A stretch of DNA of 10,547 nucleotides, taken from positions 1 to 10,547 of the forward strand of contig SLDH01000131.1 of NCBI GenBank assembly GCA_007125415.1. The letters are read 5' to 3'. Source of the stretch: Roseovarius sp. (GTDB lineage Bacteria > Pseudomonadota > Alphaproteobacteria > Rhodobacterales > Rhodobacteraceae). Both the position numbers and the translations under genes were made by a program. Every line of letters starts with the position of its first letter. Position 1 is the stretch's first letter. Positions 1-6,802 of this stretch are shown here, piece by piece. Below the pieces are notes generated by a model. It was not told the origin of the DNA and made no database searches. It saw only the letters and a list, made by a program, of their open reading frames with translations.

Positions 1-232
1 CCTGCCCCTCGGTGTCGCGCAGGAGCAGAAGCGGCATCCCCAGAAATTCCAGCGGTTTCGCATCTCCCGGCTCGGGCACATCCGCCGCAACCGCGAGCCC
101 CGCCCATTGCGAAAAGAGCAGCGCGTGTTTTTCCTCCTCGAAAACCTGAGGGTCGATATAATGCGCGTTCGGAAGCCCGTTGGCGGTTTCGACGGCTGTG
201 CGGACGTTGGACAGATCTGTAAGGGCCTGCAT
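1..232 (-). CDS. Rieske-type aromatic ring-hydroxylating oxygenase, alpha subunit (5' part only)
   Basis: The 77 N-terminal codons lie in the window; the gene continues past the left edge. The protein starts MQALTDLSNVRTAVETANG. It then shows the usual opening of ring-hydroxylating oxygenase alpha subunits: HYIDPQVFEEEKHALLFSQW, a DVPEPGD turn, and FLGMPLLLLRDTEG, the strand pair that precedes the Rieske [2Fe-2S] Cys-His motifs. Those iron-sulfur and mononuclear-iron motifs would be off-window, so catalytic competence cannot be judged and the substrate is unknown. Family members oxygenate aromatic rings or demethylate quaternary amines and need a reductase partner. The ATG at 232 is supported by AGGAGA about seven bases upstream. 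A 256-bp gap separates it from bpt; it probably has its own promoter there, but I could not place one with confidence. The family call is by N-terminal pattern only. Confidence 0.75.
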   Translation of the reverse strand, partial: MQALTDLSNVRTAVETANGLPNAHYIDPQVFEEEKHALLFSQWAGLAVAADVPEPGDAKPLEFLGMPLLLLRDTEGQ

Positions 233-488
233 GGCAATGTCTCCTAGCTTTCACGTCGAAGACTAGTCAGATTCGGCAGGGAAGACGCATATCCTCGCGA
301 CGAGATTTGCCCCTCAGCGACATGAGTGTGCAGATCATGGAGACAAGCGCCTGGCTCGGAAAGCGCCTTTGCACCCGAATGCCATCAACGGGCTGAGTGA
401 CTGAAAATTAACGTTAGACTGAATTGGCACGTCGAGTGCGCCTGCCGGGTCATCGAGAAGAGTTCTACCCGATAGGGTGCAACATGGC

Positions 489-1319
489 TCAGCCGCGCTT
501 CGGGCGCAGTGGTTGACCATCGGGCAGCGAAATATCGGCCACCTGTTCGGCGATCGGATCATTGCTCAGCGGGTGCAGTCGATTGTCATACTCCGACGGA
601 TCGCCCAATGTGCGCCATTCTCCGCCGCTATAGACTTCCAGCCCCGAAAACGCGGATTTGTATCCCATCTTGTCGCTGCCGGGCACCCAATAGCCAAGAT
701 AGACGTAAGGCAGTCCCGCCTCGCGGGCGATCTCCACGTGGTCGAGGATGATATAGGTGCCCAGCGAGGCGCTCGGCCGATCGGGTTCATAGAAGGAATA
801 AACCATCGAAACCCCGTCATCGAGAATATCCGTGAGGCAAACAGCGATCAGATCCTTCGTCTCCCTGTCGGAATATTCCACGACACGGGTTCGGATGGGT
901 GTTTCCTCGATCATCGCGGCGAACTCGAAAGCGTCCATGTCGGCCATGCCGCCGGTGGCATGGCGGCTCAGCAGGTAGCGTCGGAAAAGCGCAAATTGCT
1001 CTTCGGTGGCCCAGGGCGATGTCGCGCGCCGCTCCAGCCCGGCATTGCGGCGGCGCACGCGTTTCTGGCCTTTAGACGGCTTGAAATCGGCCACATTGAT
1101 GCGCGCTGAAAGACATGCCGCGCAATCGGCGCAGGAGGGGCGGTAAAGAACATTCTGTGAGCGGCGGAAGCCCTGCTTGGACAGGCTGTCATTGAGCCTT
1201 TGCGCCCCCTCGCCCTGCAGGGCGGTAAACAGCTTTCGCTCCATCCGGCCCTCGAGATAGGGGCAGGTCTGCGGGGCCGTCACATAGAACTGGGGCGCGA
1301 TGGGAAGTGTATGGCGCAT
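489..1319 (-). CDS. bpt: Aspartate/glutamate leucyltransferase Bpt (N-degron pathway)
   Basis: This 276-residue protein belongs to the bacterial ATE-like leucyl-transferases (EC 2.3.2.29). They move leucine from Leu-tRNA to proteins with N-terminal Asp or Glu, marking them for ClpS/ClpAP degradation in the cytoplasm. The N-terminal ATE domain has [17 protein letters not shown]19-P-Y-L, then [11 protein letters not shown] followed by a cysteine cluster at C63, C66 and C69, all typical. The C-terminal GNAT-like domain shows [36 protein letters not shown] and LEVYSGGEW. Length is normal and no key motif is missing. The ATG at 1319 matches the usual family start, although no strong Shine-Dalgarno sequence precedes it. 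It lies 78 bp downstream of the RDD gene on the same strand, so co-transcription is possible but it may have its own promoter. Confidence 0.95.
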   Translation of the reverse strand: MRHTLPIAPQFYVTAPQTCPYLEGRMERKLFTALQGEGAQRLNDSLSKQGFRRSQNVLYRPSCADCAACLSARINVADFKPSKGQKRVRRRNAGLERRATSPWATEEQFALFRRYLLSRHATGGMADMDAFEFAAMIEETPIRTRVVEYSDRETKDLIAVCLTDILDDGVSMVYSFYEPDRPSASLGTYIILDHVEIAREAGLPYVYLGYWVPGSDKMGYKSAFSGLEVYSGGEWRTLGDPSEYDNRLHPLSNDPIAEQVADISLPDGQPLRPKRG

Positions 1320-1397
1320 GGTCGGTCTTGGTCACAATCTTCAGGCGGACGATAGCAATGATCCCCGCCAGCGCCAAGTGTCGATTATCCTGCTGCG

Positions 1398-1847
1398 TCA
1401 TTGCCCCGCGCGGCGGTTCAGCACGACCGTTCCGAGCATTCGGTCGGGCAGGCCCTGGGCCCGTTTGTCAATGGCGATCAGAATGATCGACAGCAGTTGC
1501 AGCGGCGAGATCAGACAGGCCAGCGTGAAAAGGCCGGTATGGGCAAAGGCCGTTGTGCTGTCGAAGCGGCTGCCCGTCACGGTGCGGAACTCGATGGCCA
1601 TGAGGCGCATGCCCCAGGTGGCCGATCCGCGGGTGATGGTGATGACACGGTAGGCAAAACCCAGCGCAAGCATCAGAAGGGGGAAGAAAAACAGCCCGGT
1701 AAAGGCCGTGAAGGGCAGCACGAGTATGGCGCCCGCGAACACGATCACCACATCGACAACCCATGCCAGAAGCCTTTTGAGCGGCACGTCAGCATAGAAT
1801 TCCGGTTGAAGATCGGGGTCCGGAATATGCCAGCTTGGGTCATTCAT
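1398..1847 (-). CDS. RDD family integral membrane protein
   Basis: A 149-residue inner-membrane protein of the RDD family, whose biochemical role is mostly unknown; some distant members have been linked to transport or stress. After a polar N terminus comes the RDD signature PLKRLLAWVVDVVIV (R25, D32). There are three hydrophobic stretches, near residues 27-49, 51-70 and 105-126. The TWGMRLMAI segment after the second helix and the C-terminal DKRAQGLPDRMLGTVVL are also typical of the family. Its ATG overlaps the stop codon of the upstream YbaK-type gene (ATGA, 1844-1847), which suggests translational coupling. The family call is solid, but no specific substrate can be inferred. Confidence 0.88.
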   Translation of the reverse strand: MNDPSWHIPDPDLQPEFYADVPLKRLLAWVVDVVIVFAGAILVLPFTAFTGLFFFPLLMLALGFAYRVITITRGSATWGMRLMAIEFRTVTGSRFDSTTAFAHTGLFTLACLISPLQLLSIILIAIDKRAQGLPDRMLGTVVLNRRAGQ

Positions 1848-2332
1848 GCCGAGAGCCCTTCCCTGGCCACGACAAAATCAGCCGGTTGCGCCTTGCTGAG
1901 CCGCAATAGCTCCTGTGGGTCGAGGCCGAAAAGATGGCGCGGCGTGCCGGCTGCGGCCCAGACCTCGCTGAAATCGCAAAGACGCGGGTCGAACCAGGCC
2001 CGCGGCGGTGTGAGGTGCCCTATGGGCGCCACACCACCGATCGCAAAGCCCGTCTGGGCACGTATCAATGCCGCATCGGCCTTGCCCAGGGGCTCGCCGG
2101 CCAGTGCTGCGGCCTTGTCAGGCGCCACCTGATTGCCGCCTGCGGTGACGAAGAGCAGCGCCTTGCCGCTCCGCTCGCCGCGAAAGATGATGGATTTGGC
2201 GATCTGGTCTAGATGACAGTTCAGAAGGTCGGCGGCCATCTGCGCGGTTGTGGCCTGTCCGATCTCGCGTGGCAGAGTCTCGACCCCGGCGGCTTGCAGC
2301 GCGGCGATGACACGTTTGAGGCTTCTGGACAT
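1844..2332 (-). CDS. YbaK/EbsC (ProX-like) aminoacyl-tRNA deacylase
   Basis: A 162-residue cytoplasmic protein of the YbaK/ProRS-INS-like fold. Members hydrolyse mischarged tRNAs such as Cys-tRNA(Pro) or Ala-tRNA(Pro) in trans. Visible marks are QIAKSIIFRG, with the conserved substrate-binding lysine (K46); LFVTAGGNQV; and the G-rich loop TGFAIGGVAPIGH (about 95-106). The last of these is the conserved GGVxPxG element. Length equals that of a stand-alone family member. The open frame extends 13 codons upstream, but MSRSLKRVIAAL is the natural start, with a weak GGAG about nine bases before it. It is the first gene of a leftward cluster with the RDD gene (ATGA overlap), divergent from glnE. 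Which mischarged tRNA it clears cannot be decided from sequence alone. Confidence 0.9.
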   Translation of the reverse strand: MSRSLKRVIAALQAAGVETLPREIGQATTAQMAADLLNCHLDQIAKSIIFRGERSGKALLFVTAGGNQVAPDKAAALAGEPLGKADAALIRAQTGFAIGGVAPIGHLTPPRAWFDPRLCDFSEVWAAAGTPRHLFGLDPQELLRLSKAQPADFVVAREGLSA

Positions 2333-2449
2333 GGGCCGGCTCCGGGCTGGTGCTGTGCAGGCTTGTGGCAACGCCGTGGCGCGGCGTCAAGCGTGCGAAC
2401 GGGTCCGGAGGCGATTGACGCTGGCCGCGCGCCGCCGCATCTTCGCGCC
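2333..2449. promoter_or_regulatory. Divergent promoter region between the YbaK-type gene and glnE
   Basis: This 117-bp non-coding gap must hold the leftward promoter for the YbaK-RDD cluster and a rightward one for glnE. Rightward, TTGACG (2415-2420) and CATCTT (2438-2443) are 17 bp apart. That would place the transcription start about at the glnE ATG. Leftward, TTGACG on the minus strand (complement of 2385-2390) has only a poor -10 (CACAAG) 17 bp on. A short dyad ACGCCG-5-CGGCGT spans 2371-2387. Position makes the regulatory role likely; the individual boxes are weak guesses. Confidence 0.35.
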
Positions 2450-5290
2450 ATGGATTTCGTATCACGCATCACCCGCAGCCCGCGCCCCTTCGACCCCGAA
2501 CAGGGCCGTGAGGCCCGCGCGCTCTTCCCCGGTCTGGCGGCGGATATGGCGGAGGTGATCGAAGGAGCAGGAGGGTGCAGCCCCTATCTCAAGTCTCTGG
2601 CCGAGACGGAACGAGACTGGTTGCCCGGGGCGCTCGACGCTCCTGAAGTGGCGACCGAGGCGCTCATGAAGGCGCTGAGCGAGACCCCGCCCGACGGCCT
2701 TGGCAGCGCGCTGCGGCAGACGAAGCGGCGAGTTGCGCTGCTCACGGGGCTCGCCGATCTTGCGGGGGTCTGGCCATTGGAGACGGTCACCGAAACCTTG
2801 ACCCGGCTGGCGGACAGGGCCTGCGATCTGGCTATCAAGGCGGCGCTTCAGCCCGAGATCAGGCGTGGCAGGCTGCCCGGCATGACCGAGGATGATCTGG
2901 CCGATGCGGCGGGTTTCGTCGCGCTGGCGATGGGCAAGATGGGTGCGCATGAACTCAACTACAGCTCAGATGTGGATCTGATCTGCCTTTTTGATGAAAC
3001 GCGCTTCGAGCCGCTTGAGGCGCATGCAGCGCGCAGCGCCTTCGTACGGGCCACGCGCAAGATGTGCGCCATGCTGAGCGACCGGACGGGGGAAGGCTAT
3101 GTGTTTCGCACCGACCTGCGGCTGCGTCCCGATCCGTCGGTCACACCGGTCTGCCTGAGCATGGCAGCCGCCGAGAGCTATTACGAAAGCCTCGGGCGCA
3201 CATGGGAGCGCGCTGCCTATATCAAGGCGCGGGCCTGCGCGGGAGATGAGACCGCGGGCGCGCGCTTCCTTGCACATCTGCGCCCCTTCGTGTGGCGCAA
3301 GCATCTGGATTTCGCCGCCATCGAGGACGCGCATAACATGCGCCTGCGTATCCGTGCGCATAAGGGGCTTCATGGCGAGTTGAGCCTGCCGGGCCACAAC
3401 ATGAAGTTGGGGCGCGGCGGTATCCGCGAGATCGAATTCTTCACCCAGACCCGTCAGATCATTGCCGGCGGGCGCGATCCCGATTTGCGGGTGCGCGGCA
3501 CGGTGGAGGGGCTCGAGGTGCTCGCGGCCAAGGACTGGGTGCCGAAGGATGTGGCAGCGATACTCGTCGCGCGCTACCGCCAGCATCGCGAGGTGGAGCA
3601 CCGGTTGCAGATGCTGCGCGACGCCCAGACTCACAGCCTGCCCACAAGCACGGAGGAATTTGACCGTCTGTCAGCCTTCATGGGCATGGAGCGCGCAGCA
3701 TTTGAGCGCGATGTGCACGCGCGGTTGGAAGAGGTGGACCAAATCATCGAGGCGTTCTTTGCCGGAGATGCGACGGGCAAGGCATCTGCCAAGCCAGCTA
3801 CAGCGGTGCCCGGTGCGGCACCTGAAGAAGTCAGCGCCGTGGAGTTCGACACCGAGGTGATGGCGCGCTGGCGCAGCTATCCGGCGCTGCGCACGCAACG
3901 CGCCGGGGAGATCTTCAACCGGTTGCGCCCCGATCTTATGGCGCGTCTGGCGCGGGCCTCGAATCCTCAGGAGGCCTTGCTGGCCTTTGACGGTTTTCTG
4001 GCCGGCCTGCCTGCCGGAGTGCAGGTTCTGTCGCTTTTCGAGGCCAATCCGCAACTGATCGACCTGCTGGTCGATATTGTCGGCACGTCACCGGCGCTGG
4101 CGGCGCATCTGTCGCGCAATGCGGATGTGTTCGATGCGGTGATCGCCGGCGATTTCTTCGCGCCATGGCCGGGCCGCTCGGCGCTGGAGCAGGGCTTGGC
4201 CGCAAAGCTCGCCATTGAGCCCGACTACGAACGCAAGCTCGACACGGCGCGGCGCTGGTGCAAGGAGTGGCATTTCCGGGTGGGCGTACATCATCTGCGC
4301 GGCCTCATCGGGCCGGATGAGGCGGGCCAGCATTATGCGGATCTGGCCAGTGCCGTGATCGGCGCGATCTGGCCCGAGGTGGTGGCGCAATTCGCACGTA
4401 AACACGGGCCGCCGCCGGGGCGCGGAGCGGTGATCCTCGGCATGGGTTCGCTGGGGGCCGAGCGTCTGAACGCGCTTTCGGATCTCGACCTGATCCTGAT
4501 CTATGATGCGGATGGGGCCGAAGGCTCGGACGGGCCGCGCCCGCTGGCAACGCGGCCCTATTTCGCACGGCTGACACAGGCGATGATCACCGCGCTGACC
4601 GCGCCCATGGCGGAAGGGCGGCTCTATGAGGTGGACATGCGCCTGCGCCCTTCGGGCAATCAGGGCCCGGTGGCGACAAGCCTGCAGGCATTCCGCGAAT
4701 ATCAGGAGAATCAGGCCTGGCTCTGGGAGCATCTGGCGCTGACCCGTGCGCGGGTGGTGACCGGACAGCAGGATCTGGCGGAGGATGTGGAGGCCTTTCG
4801 CAACACTCTTCTGAGCCGCTCGCGCCCGCTCGAATCGGTGCTGGAGGAAGTGGCGGCGATGCGTGCCCGGGTGGCGGCGGCCAAGGCGCCCGATGGCCTG
4901 CTTGATGGCAAGATCGGGCCCGGCCGGCTGCAGGAGGTGGAGTTGATCGCACAGGCGGGGTGCCTTCTGGCGGGTGCGCATTCCGGTGGCACGGCGCAGG
5001 GCCTTCAGGCCGGTGTCGATATCGGATGGCTGAATGACGCAGACAGAAGCGCGCTCGGGGCGGCCCATGCGCTTTGCTGGCAGATATTGCAGGCCGCGCG
5101 GCTTCTGAGCGAGAAACCCCTCTCGCCCGAGACGCTGGGCAAGGCCGGTGCAGCGTTCCTGCTGCGCGAAGCCGGCGCTGAATCGGTGCCTGCGCTGATC
5201 ACGCGGCTCAAGGAGGTGACAGGGCAGGCCGCCGGGGTCATCGATGCGGTGCTGGCAGGCTATGGAAAGGACAAGGGCGATGCAACGTGA
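2450..5290 (+). CDS. glnE: GlnE, bifunctional glutamine synthetase adenylyltransferase / adenylyl-removing enzyme
   Basis: This 946-residue cytoplasmic enzyme attaches AMP to, and removes it from, a tyrosine of glutamine synthetase. It follows PII (GlnB) and glutamine signals and so sets ammonium assimilation. Two nucleotidyltransferase domains are visible. In the N-terminal deadenylylating domain, MGKMGAHELNYSSDVDLI carries the metal-binding pair D174 and D176, followed by YVFRTDLRLRPDPSVTP and GRGGIREIEFFTQ. In the C-terminal adenylylating domain, GMGSLGAERLNALSDLDLI carries D678 and D680, followed by YEVDMRLRPSGNQGPVATS and GRLQEVELIAQ. Length matches full-size GlnE. The open frame runs back to 2213, but that part overlaps the divergent gene; MDFVSRITRSPRPFDP is a typical start. 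No Shine-Dalgarno precedes it. Its 3' end overlaps the next gene by 11 bp. Confidence 0.97.
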   Translation: MDFVSRITRSPRPFDPEQGREARALFPGLAADMAEVIEGAGGCSPYLKSLAETERDWLPGALDAPEVATEALMKALSETPPDGLGSALRQTKRRVALLTGLADLAGVWPLETVTETLTRLADRACDLAIKAALQPEIRRGRLPGMTEDDLADAAGFVALAMGKMGAHELNYSSDVDLICLFDETRFEPLEAHAARSAFVRATRKMCAMLSDRTGEGYVFRTDLRLRPDPSVTPVCLSMAAAESYYESLGRTWERAAYIKARACAGDETAGARFLAHLRPFVWRKHLDFAAIEDAHNMRLRIRAHKGLHGELSLPGHNMKLGRGGIREIEFFTQTRQIIAGGRDPDLRVRGTVEGLEVLAAKDWVPKDVAAILVARYRQHREVEHRLQMLRDAQTHSLPTSTEEFDRLSAFMGMERAAFERDVHARLEEVDQIIEAFFAGDATGKASAKPATAVPGAAPEEVSAVEFDTEVMARWRSYPALRTQRAGEIFNRLRPDLMARLARASNPQEALLAFDGFLAGLPAGVQVLSLFEANPQLIDLLVDIVGTSPALAAHLSRNADVFDAVIAGDFFAPWPGRSALEQGLAAKLAIEPDYERKLDTARRWCKEWHFRVGVHHLRGLIGPDEAGQHYADLASAVIGAIWPEVVAQFARKHGPPPGRGAVILGMGSLGAERLNALSDLDLILIYDADGAEGSDGPRPLATRPYFARLTQAMITALTAPMAEGRLYEVDMRLRPSGNQGPVATSLQAFREYQENQAWLWEHLALTRARVVTGQQDLAEDVEAFRNTLLSRSRPLESVLEEVAAMRARVAAAKAPDGLLDGKIGPGRLQEVELIAQAGCLLAGAHSGGTAQGLQAGVDIGWLNDADRSALGAAHALCWQILQAARLLSEKPLSPETLGKAGAAFLLREAGAESVPALITRLKEVTGQAAGVIDAVLAGYGKDKGDAT

Positions 5291-5555
5291 TCCGCTGGAC
5301 CACAAGAACCTTATCTACGAGAGCTACCGGATCGAAGGGATCACCAAGAGCGATTGCCGGTCGGTCTTTCTCGACTGGGCCCTGTCGCTGCCCGACGGGC
5401 AACAGGTGCGCGCCGCGATCGAGGCGATGCTGGAGCGCTACGGACAGGCTCATCCCGGGCATCCGATGACGGAGGTGCTGAGCGAAGGGCTGGAGACGGC
5501 GCAAGCGCCCAGACGTCGCGGCGGCTGGCGAAGCCGGTCAAGAGACCCGGATTAA
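5280..5555 (+). CDS. Small conserved-looking protein encoded in an overlap with glnE
   Basis: This is a 91-residue soluble protein I cannot assign to a function. It begins MQRDPLDHKNLIYESYRIEG and continues with a compact acidic/aromatic segment, SVFLDWALSLPDGQQ. A helix follows, VRAAIEAMLERYGQAHPGHP, then MTEVLSEGLE and a basic Arg-rich tail. There is no signal peptide or membrane segment. I have an impression of similar small proteins after glnE in Rhodobacterales, which a search could test. The ATG at 5280 lies inside the last codons of glnE (11-bp overlap), so translation is probably coupled and the protein co-expressed with GlnE. Its TAA stop (5553-5555) lies within the TTAA that borders the adjacent inverted-repeat element; the reading frame seems undamaged. 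Confidence 0.72.
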   Translation: MQRDPLDHKNLIYESYRIEGITKSDCRSVFLDWALSLPDGQQVRAAIEAMLERYGQAHPGHPMTEVLSEGLETAQAPRRRGGWRSRSRDPD

Positions 5556-5572
5556 GAAGGTTGCTGAAAAAG
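5552..5572 (+). repeat. Left terminal inverted repeat with TTAA
   Basis: TTAA followed by the 17-bp end GAAGGTTGCTGAAAAAG. It matches the right end in inverted orientation at 19 of 21 positions, counting TTAA. The TAA within it is the stop codon of the upstream 91-residue gene. Confidence 0.75.
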
Positions 5573-5734
5573 GGAATCGACTGGAACCTTGAAGGGAAAC
5601 TGTTTTTCTCCCATGGCCGGGTCGATGCGCAAAGGGACACGCCCGACCCTGGGTGGCGCTTTGGTCCGCCGGGGCGACTGTGCTTTATGCCAGCCAAGTC
5701 GCTCTGACCGTTGTGCTTCTTGCAGCGTCGCAAT

Positions 5735-5857
5735 GCGCCCTCTCCGTTTTGCCGAAGGCAAACCTGCGGTTTGACGGGGGAGGGCGTTCGTCGGGAAAAC
5801 TGCCTCCCGGCAGTTTTCTGATCCTCCTTGCCGCCGCCCGGGCTGGTCGCCCGGGCG
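5735..5857. repeat. Cluster of three strong hairpins inside the element
   Basis: Hairpin 1 pairs CGCCCTC (5736-5742) with GAGGGCG (5780-5786). Within it, two alternative inner stems exist: TTTGCC-GAA-GGCAAA (5748-5762) or CAAACC-TGC-GGTTTG (5759-5773). Hairpin 2 is GAAAACTGCC-TCCC-GGCAGTTTTC (5795-5818), a perfect 10-bp stem. Hairpin 3 pairs CGCCCGGGC (5835-5843) with GCCCGGGCG (5849-5857), a perfect 9-bp stem with a 5-nt loop. Their density exceeds what GC-rich spacer DNA would usually show, so the interior is probably folded as RNA or single-stranded DNA. The function is unknown. Confidence 0.6.
5795..5818. terminator. Terminator-like symmetrical hairpin
   Basis: AAAACTGCC-TCCC-GGCAGTTTT has a GC stem with an A run on one side and a T run on the other. 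This is the form of a bidirectional intrinsic terminator. It lies about 240 bp downstream of the glnE-associated small gene and could end that transcript. The T tract is short and interrupted (TTTTCTG), so efficiency is doubtful. Confidence 0.35.
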
Positions 5858-5925
5858 AGGCCATCGGGCCAGCGTGGCGCGGAACAGTTTTCCGGCTCAA
5901 GGCGCTTGGAGGAAGGAGTGAGGTA

Positions 5926-5946
5926 CTTTTTCAGCAGCCTTTTTAA
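5926..5946 (-). repeat. Right terminal inverted repeat with TTAA
   Basis: CTTTTTCAGCAGCCTTT followed by TTAA at 5943-5946. This is the inverted partner of the left end at 5552-5572, with two mismatches in 21 positions. Confidence 0.75.
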
Positions 5947-5999
5947 GATGGATCGGCGCAGGCAACGGTTGCGTCGGATCGCTGCGAGACAGGTTTCAT

Positions 6000-6024
6000 G
6001 ACTGTTCACGGACACGAAACAGTC
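6000..6024. promoter_or_regulatory. Dyad GACTGTT-11-AACAGTC upstream of the lipoprotein gene
   Basis: A perfect 7-bp inverted repeat, GACTGTT (6000-6006) and AACAGTC (6018-6024), with an 11-bp spacer lies about 90 bp before the lipoprotein ATG. A related AAACTGTCC follows at 6039-6047. The half-site centres are 18 bp apart, roughly two helical turns, which would suit a dimeric regulator; a transcript hairpin is the alternative. I could not identify clear -35 and -10 boxes, and no regulator gene is nearby. Confidence 0.3.
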
Positions 6025-6113
6025 CTTCTATTGCGCTCAAACTGTCCCAATCCTGCCCCATTTGCTTGGCAGATTGTTCTCAAATCAACGGGATCCACCC
6101 CATGGAGGACAGT

Positions 6114-6764
6114 ATGAAACCGATCCGCCTTCTTGCCGCTCTTGCGCTCTTTACCGGCGTTGCGGCTTGCGCCACCCCCGAAACCGTCAGCCGGTCGGTG
6201 ATGATCGACAATGTGAGCGCGCCCACGCTCGGCACCGAAACGGCCGCGCCCACGCTGAACGTGACCGGCCTTGTGGTCGAGGTGCCGCGGGCGCTGCGCG
6301 TGTCGGAGGCCAATCTTTTCTACCCCGGTGGTGACATCGTCTGGCGTGAGGACCCGGCCGGTGACCGCCATGAGCAGGTCAAGGCGATTTTCGAGGCGGG
6401 TATGGAGCAGGGCCTGGCCGGGCTGCCCCAGGGGGAGATCCCGGTCCGCCTGCATGTGGAAGTGACACGGTTTCACGCGCTCAGCGAGAAGGCGCGCTAT
6501 ACGGTCGGCGGGGTGCATGCGGTGCAGTTCTTGCTTACCTTGCAAGACCCGCAGACCGGGCGTGCCCTGACCGAGCCGCGCCTCGTCAAGGCCGATTTCC
6601 GGGCCTATGGCGGCCGCACGGCGATGGAGGCCGAAGCCCGCGGCGAGACGCAGAAATTCCGTATCACCCAGCGTCTTGCATCGGTGATCCAGCACGAATT
6701 GCTGGCCCCCGGCTCCACTTCTACCGCTGGTCTGGGCCTTGTCGGCGCGCTCAATCAACTCTGA
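6114..6764 (+). CDS. Predicted lipoprotein of unknown function
   Basis: A 216-residue protein with a lipoprotein signal: basic MKPIR, a hydrophobic run LLAALALFTG, and the lipobox VAAC with the acylated cysteine at C19. It should be lipid-anchored in the periplasm. The mature part alternates strand-like segments (LNVTGLVVEVPRAL, IPVRLHVEVTRFHAL, AVQFLLTLQDP) with charged helices. A conserved-looking GGVHAVQFLL segment is followed by KADFRAYGG. There is no catalytic motif I recognise. It may belong to an uncharacterised Rhodobacterales lipoprotein family (possibly the one called DUF6778, from memory only). The start is fixed by GGAGG (6104-6108) five bases before the ATG; the frame extends upstream to 6066 without support. 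The methyltransferase gene follows after 38 bp, so they may share a transcript. Confidence 0.78.
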   Translation: MKPIRLLAALALFTGVAACATPETVSRSVMIDNVSAPTLGTETAAPTLNVTGLVVEVPRALRVSEANLFYPGGDIVWREDPAGDRHEQVKAIFEAGMEQGLAGLPQGEIPVRLHVEVTRFHALSEKARYTVGGVHAVQFLLTLQDPQTGRALTEPRLVKADFRAYGGRTAMEAEARGETQKFRITQRLASVIQHELLAPGSTSTAGLGLVGALNQL

Positions 6765-6802
6765 GCTTTCCCGGCGAAGGCAAACCGCTTAAAGGAGGTG
6801 GC

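Larger units (their letters stand above)
5552..5946. mobile_element. MITE-like or short IS-derived inverted-repeat element flanked by TTAA
   Basis: This stretch has near-perfect inverted ends. On the left, GAAGGTTGCTGAAAAAG (5556-5572) follows TTAA (5552-5555). On the right, the reverse complement of 5926-5942 reads AAAGGCTGCTGAAAAAG, followed by TTAA (5943-5946). The two 17-bp ends differ at two positions. The TTAA on each side fits a 4-bp target duplication, giving an element of 387 bp. A second, subterminal inverted pair lies at 5587-5604 and 5883-5902 (CCTTGA, then GGGAAACTGTT or GCCGGAAAACTGTT). The interior has several strong hairpins and no convincing transposase. The open frames inside look like chance frames in GC-rich DNA. 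This is typical of a MITE moved in trans by an IS transposase, or an IS remnant. The parent family is unknown to me. Confidence 0.68.

Noticed and set aside
233..488. RNA gene or operator in the 256-bp gap between the oxygenase gene and bpt
   Set aside because: Only a short TAACGTTA palindrome (409-416) stood out. It is too weak to call, and no terminator or clear promoter was visible.
477..1109. 210-codon plus-strand frame opposite bpt
   Set aside because: The minus strand encodes a full Bpt with all family motifs; the plus frame is a shadow.
1401..2132. 243-codon plus-strand frame opposite the RDD and YbaK-type genes
   Set aside because: It spans two well-supported minus-strand genes and has low-complexity, Arg/Gly-rich composition.
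2213..2449. N-terminal extension of glnE to an upstream ATG at 2213
   Set aside because: It would overlap most of the divergent gene's 5' part. The translated extension is unlike GlnE, while MDFVSRITRSPRPFDP is a normal start.
4088..5305. 405-codon open frame on the minus strand opposite glnE
   Set aside because: It is an antisense shadow of a clear GlnE domain in GC-rich DNA. Its translation has no recognisable motif and is Arg/His-rich.
5653..5946. 97-codon plus-strand frame inside the element ending at its TTAA
   Set aside because: It reads through hairpin arms, has no Shine-Dalgarno or known domain, and stops only because TTAA supplies TAA.
5341..6015. 224-codon minus-strand frame across the small gene and the inverted-repeat element
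   Set aside because: It crosses the end of a coding gene and the entire element, and the translation resembles no transposase. It is most likely a chance frame.
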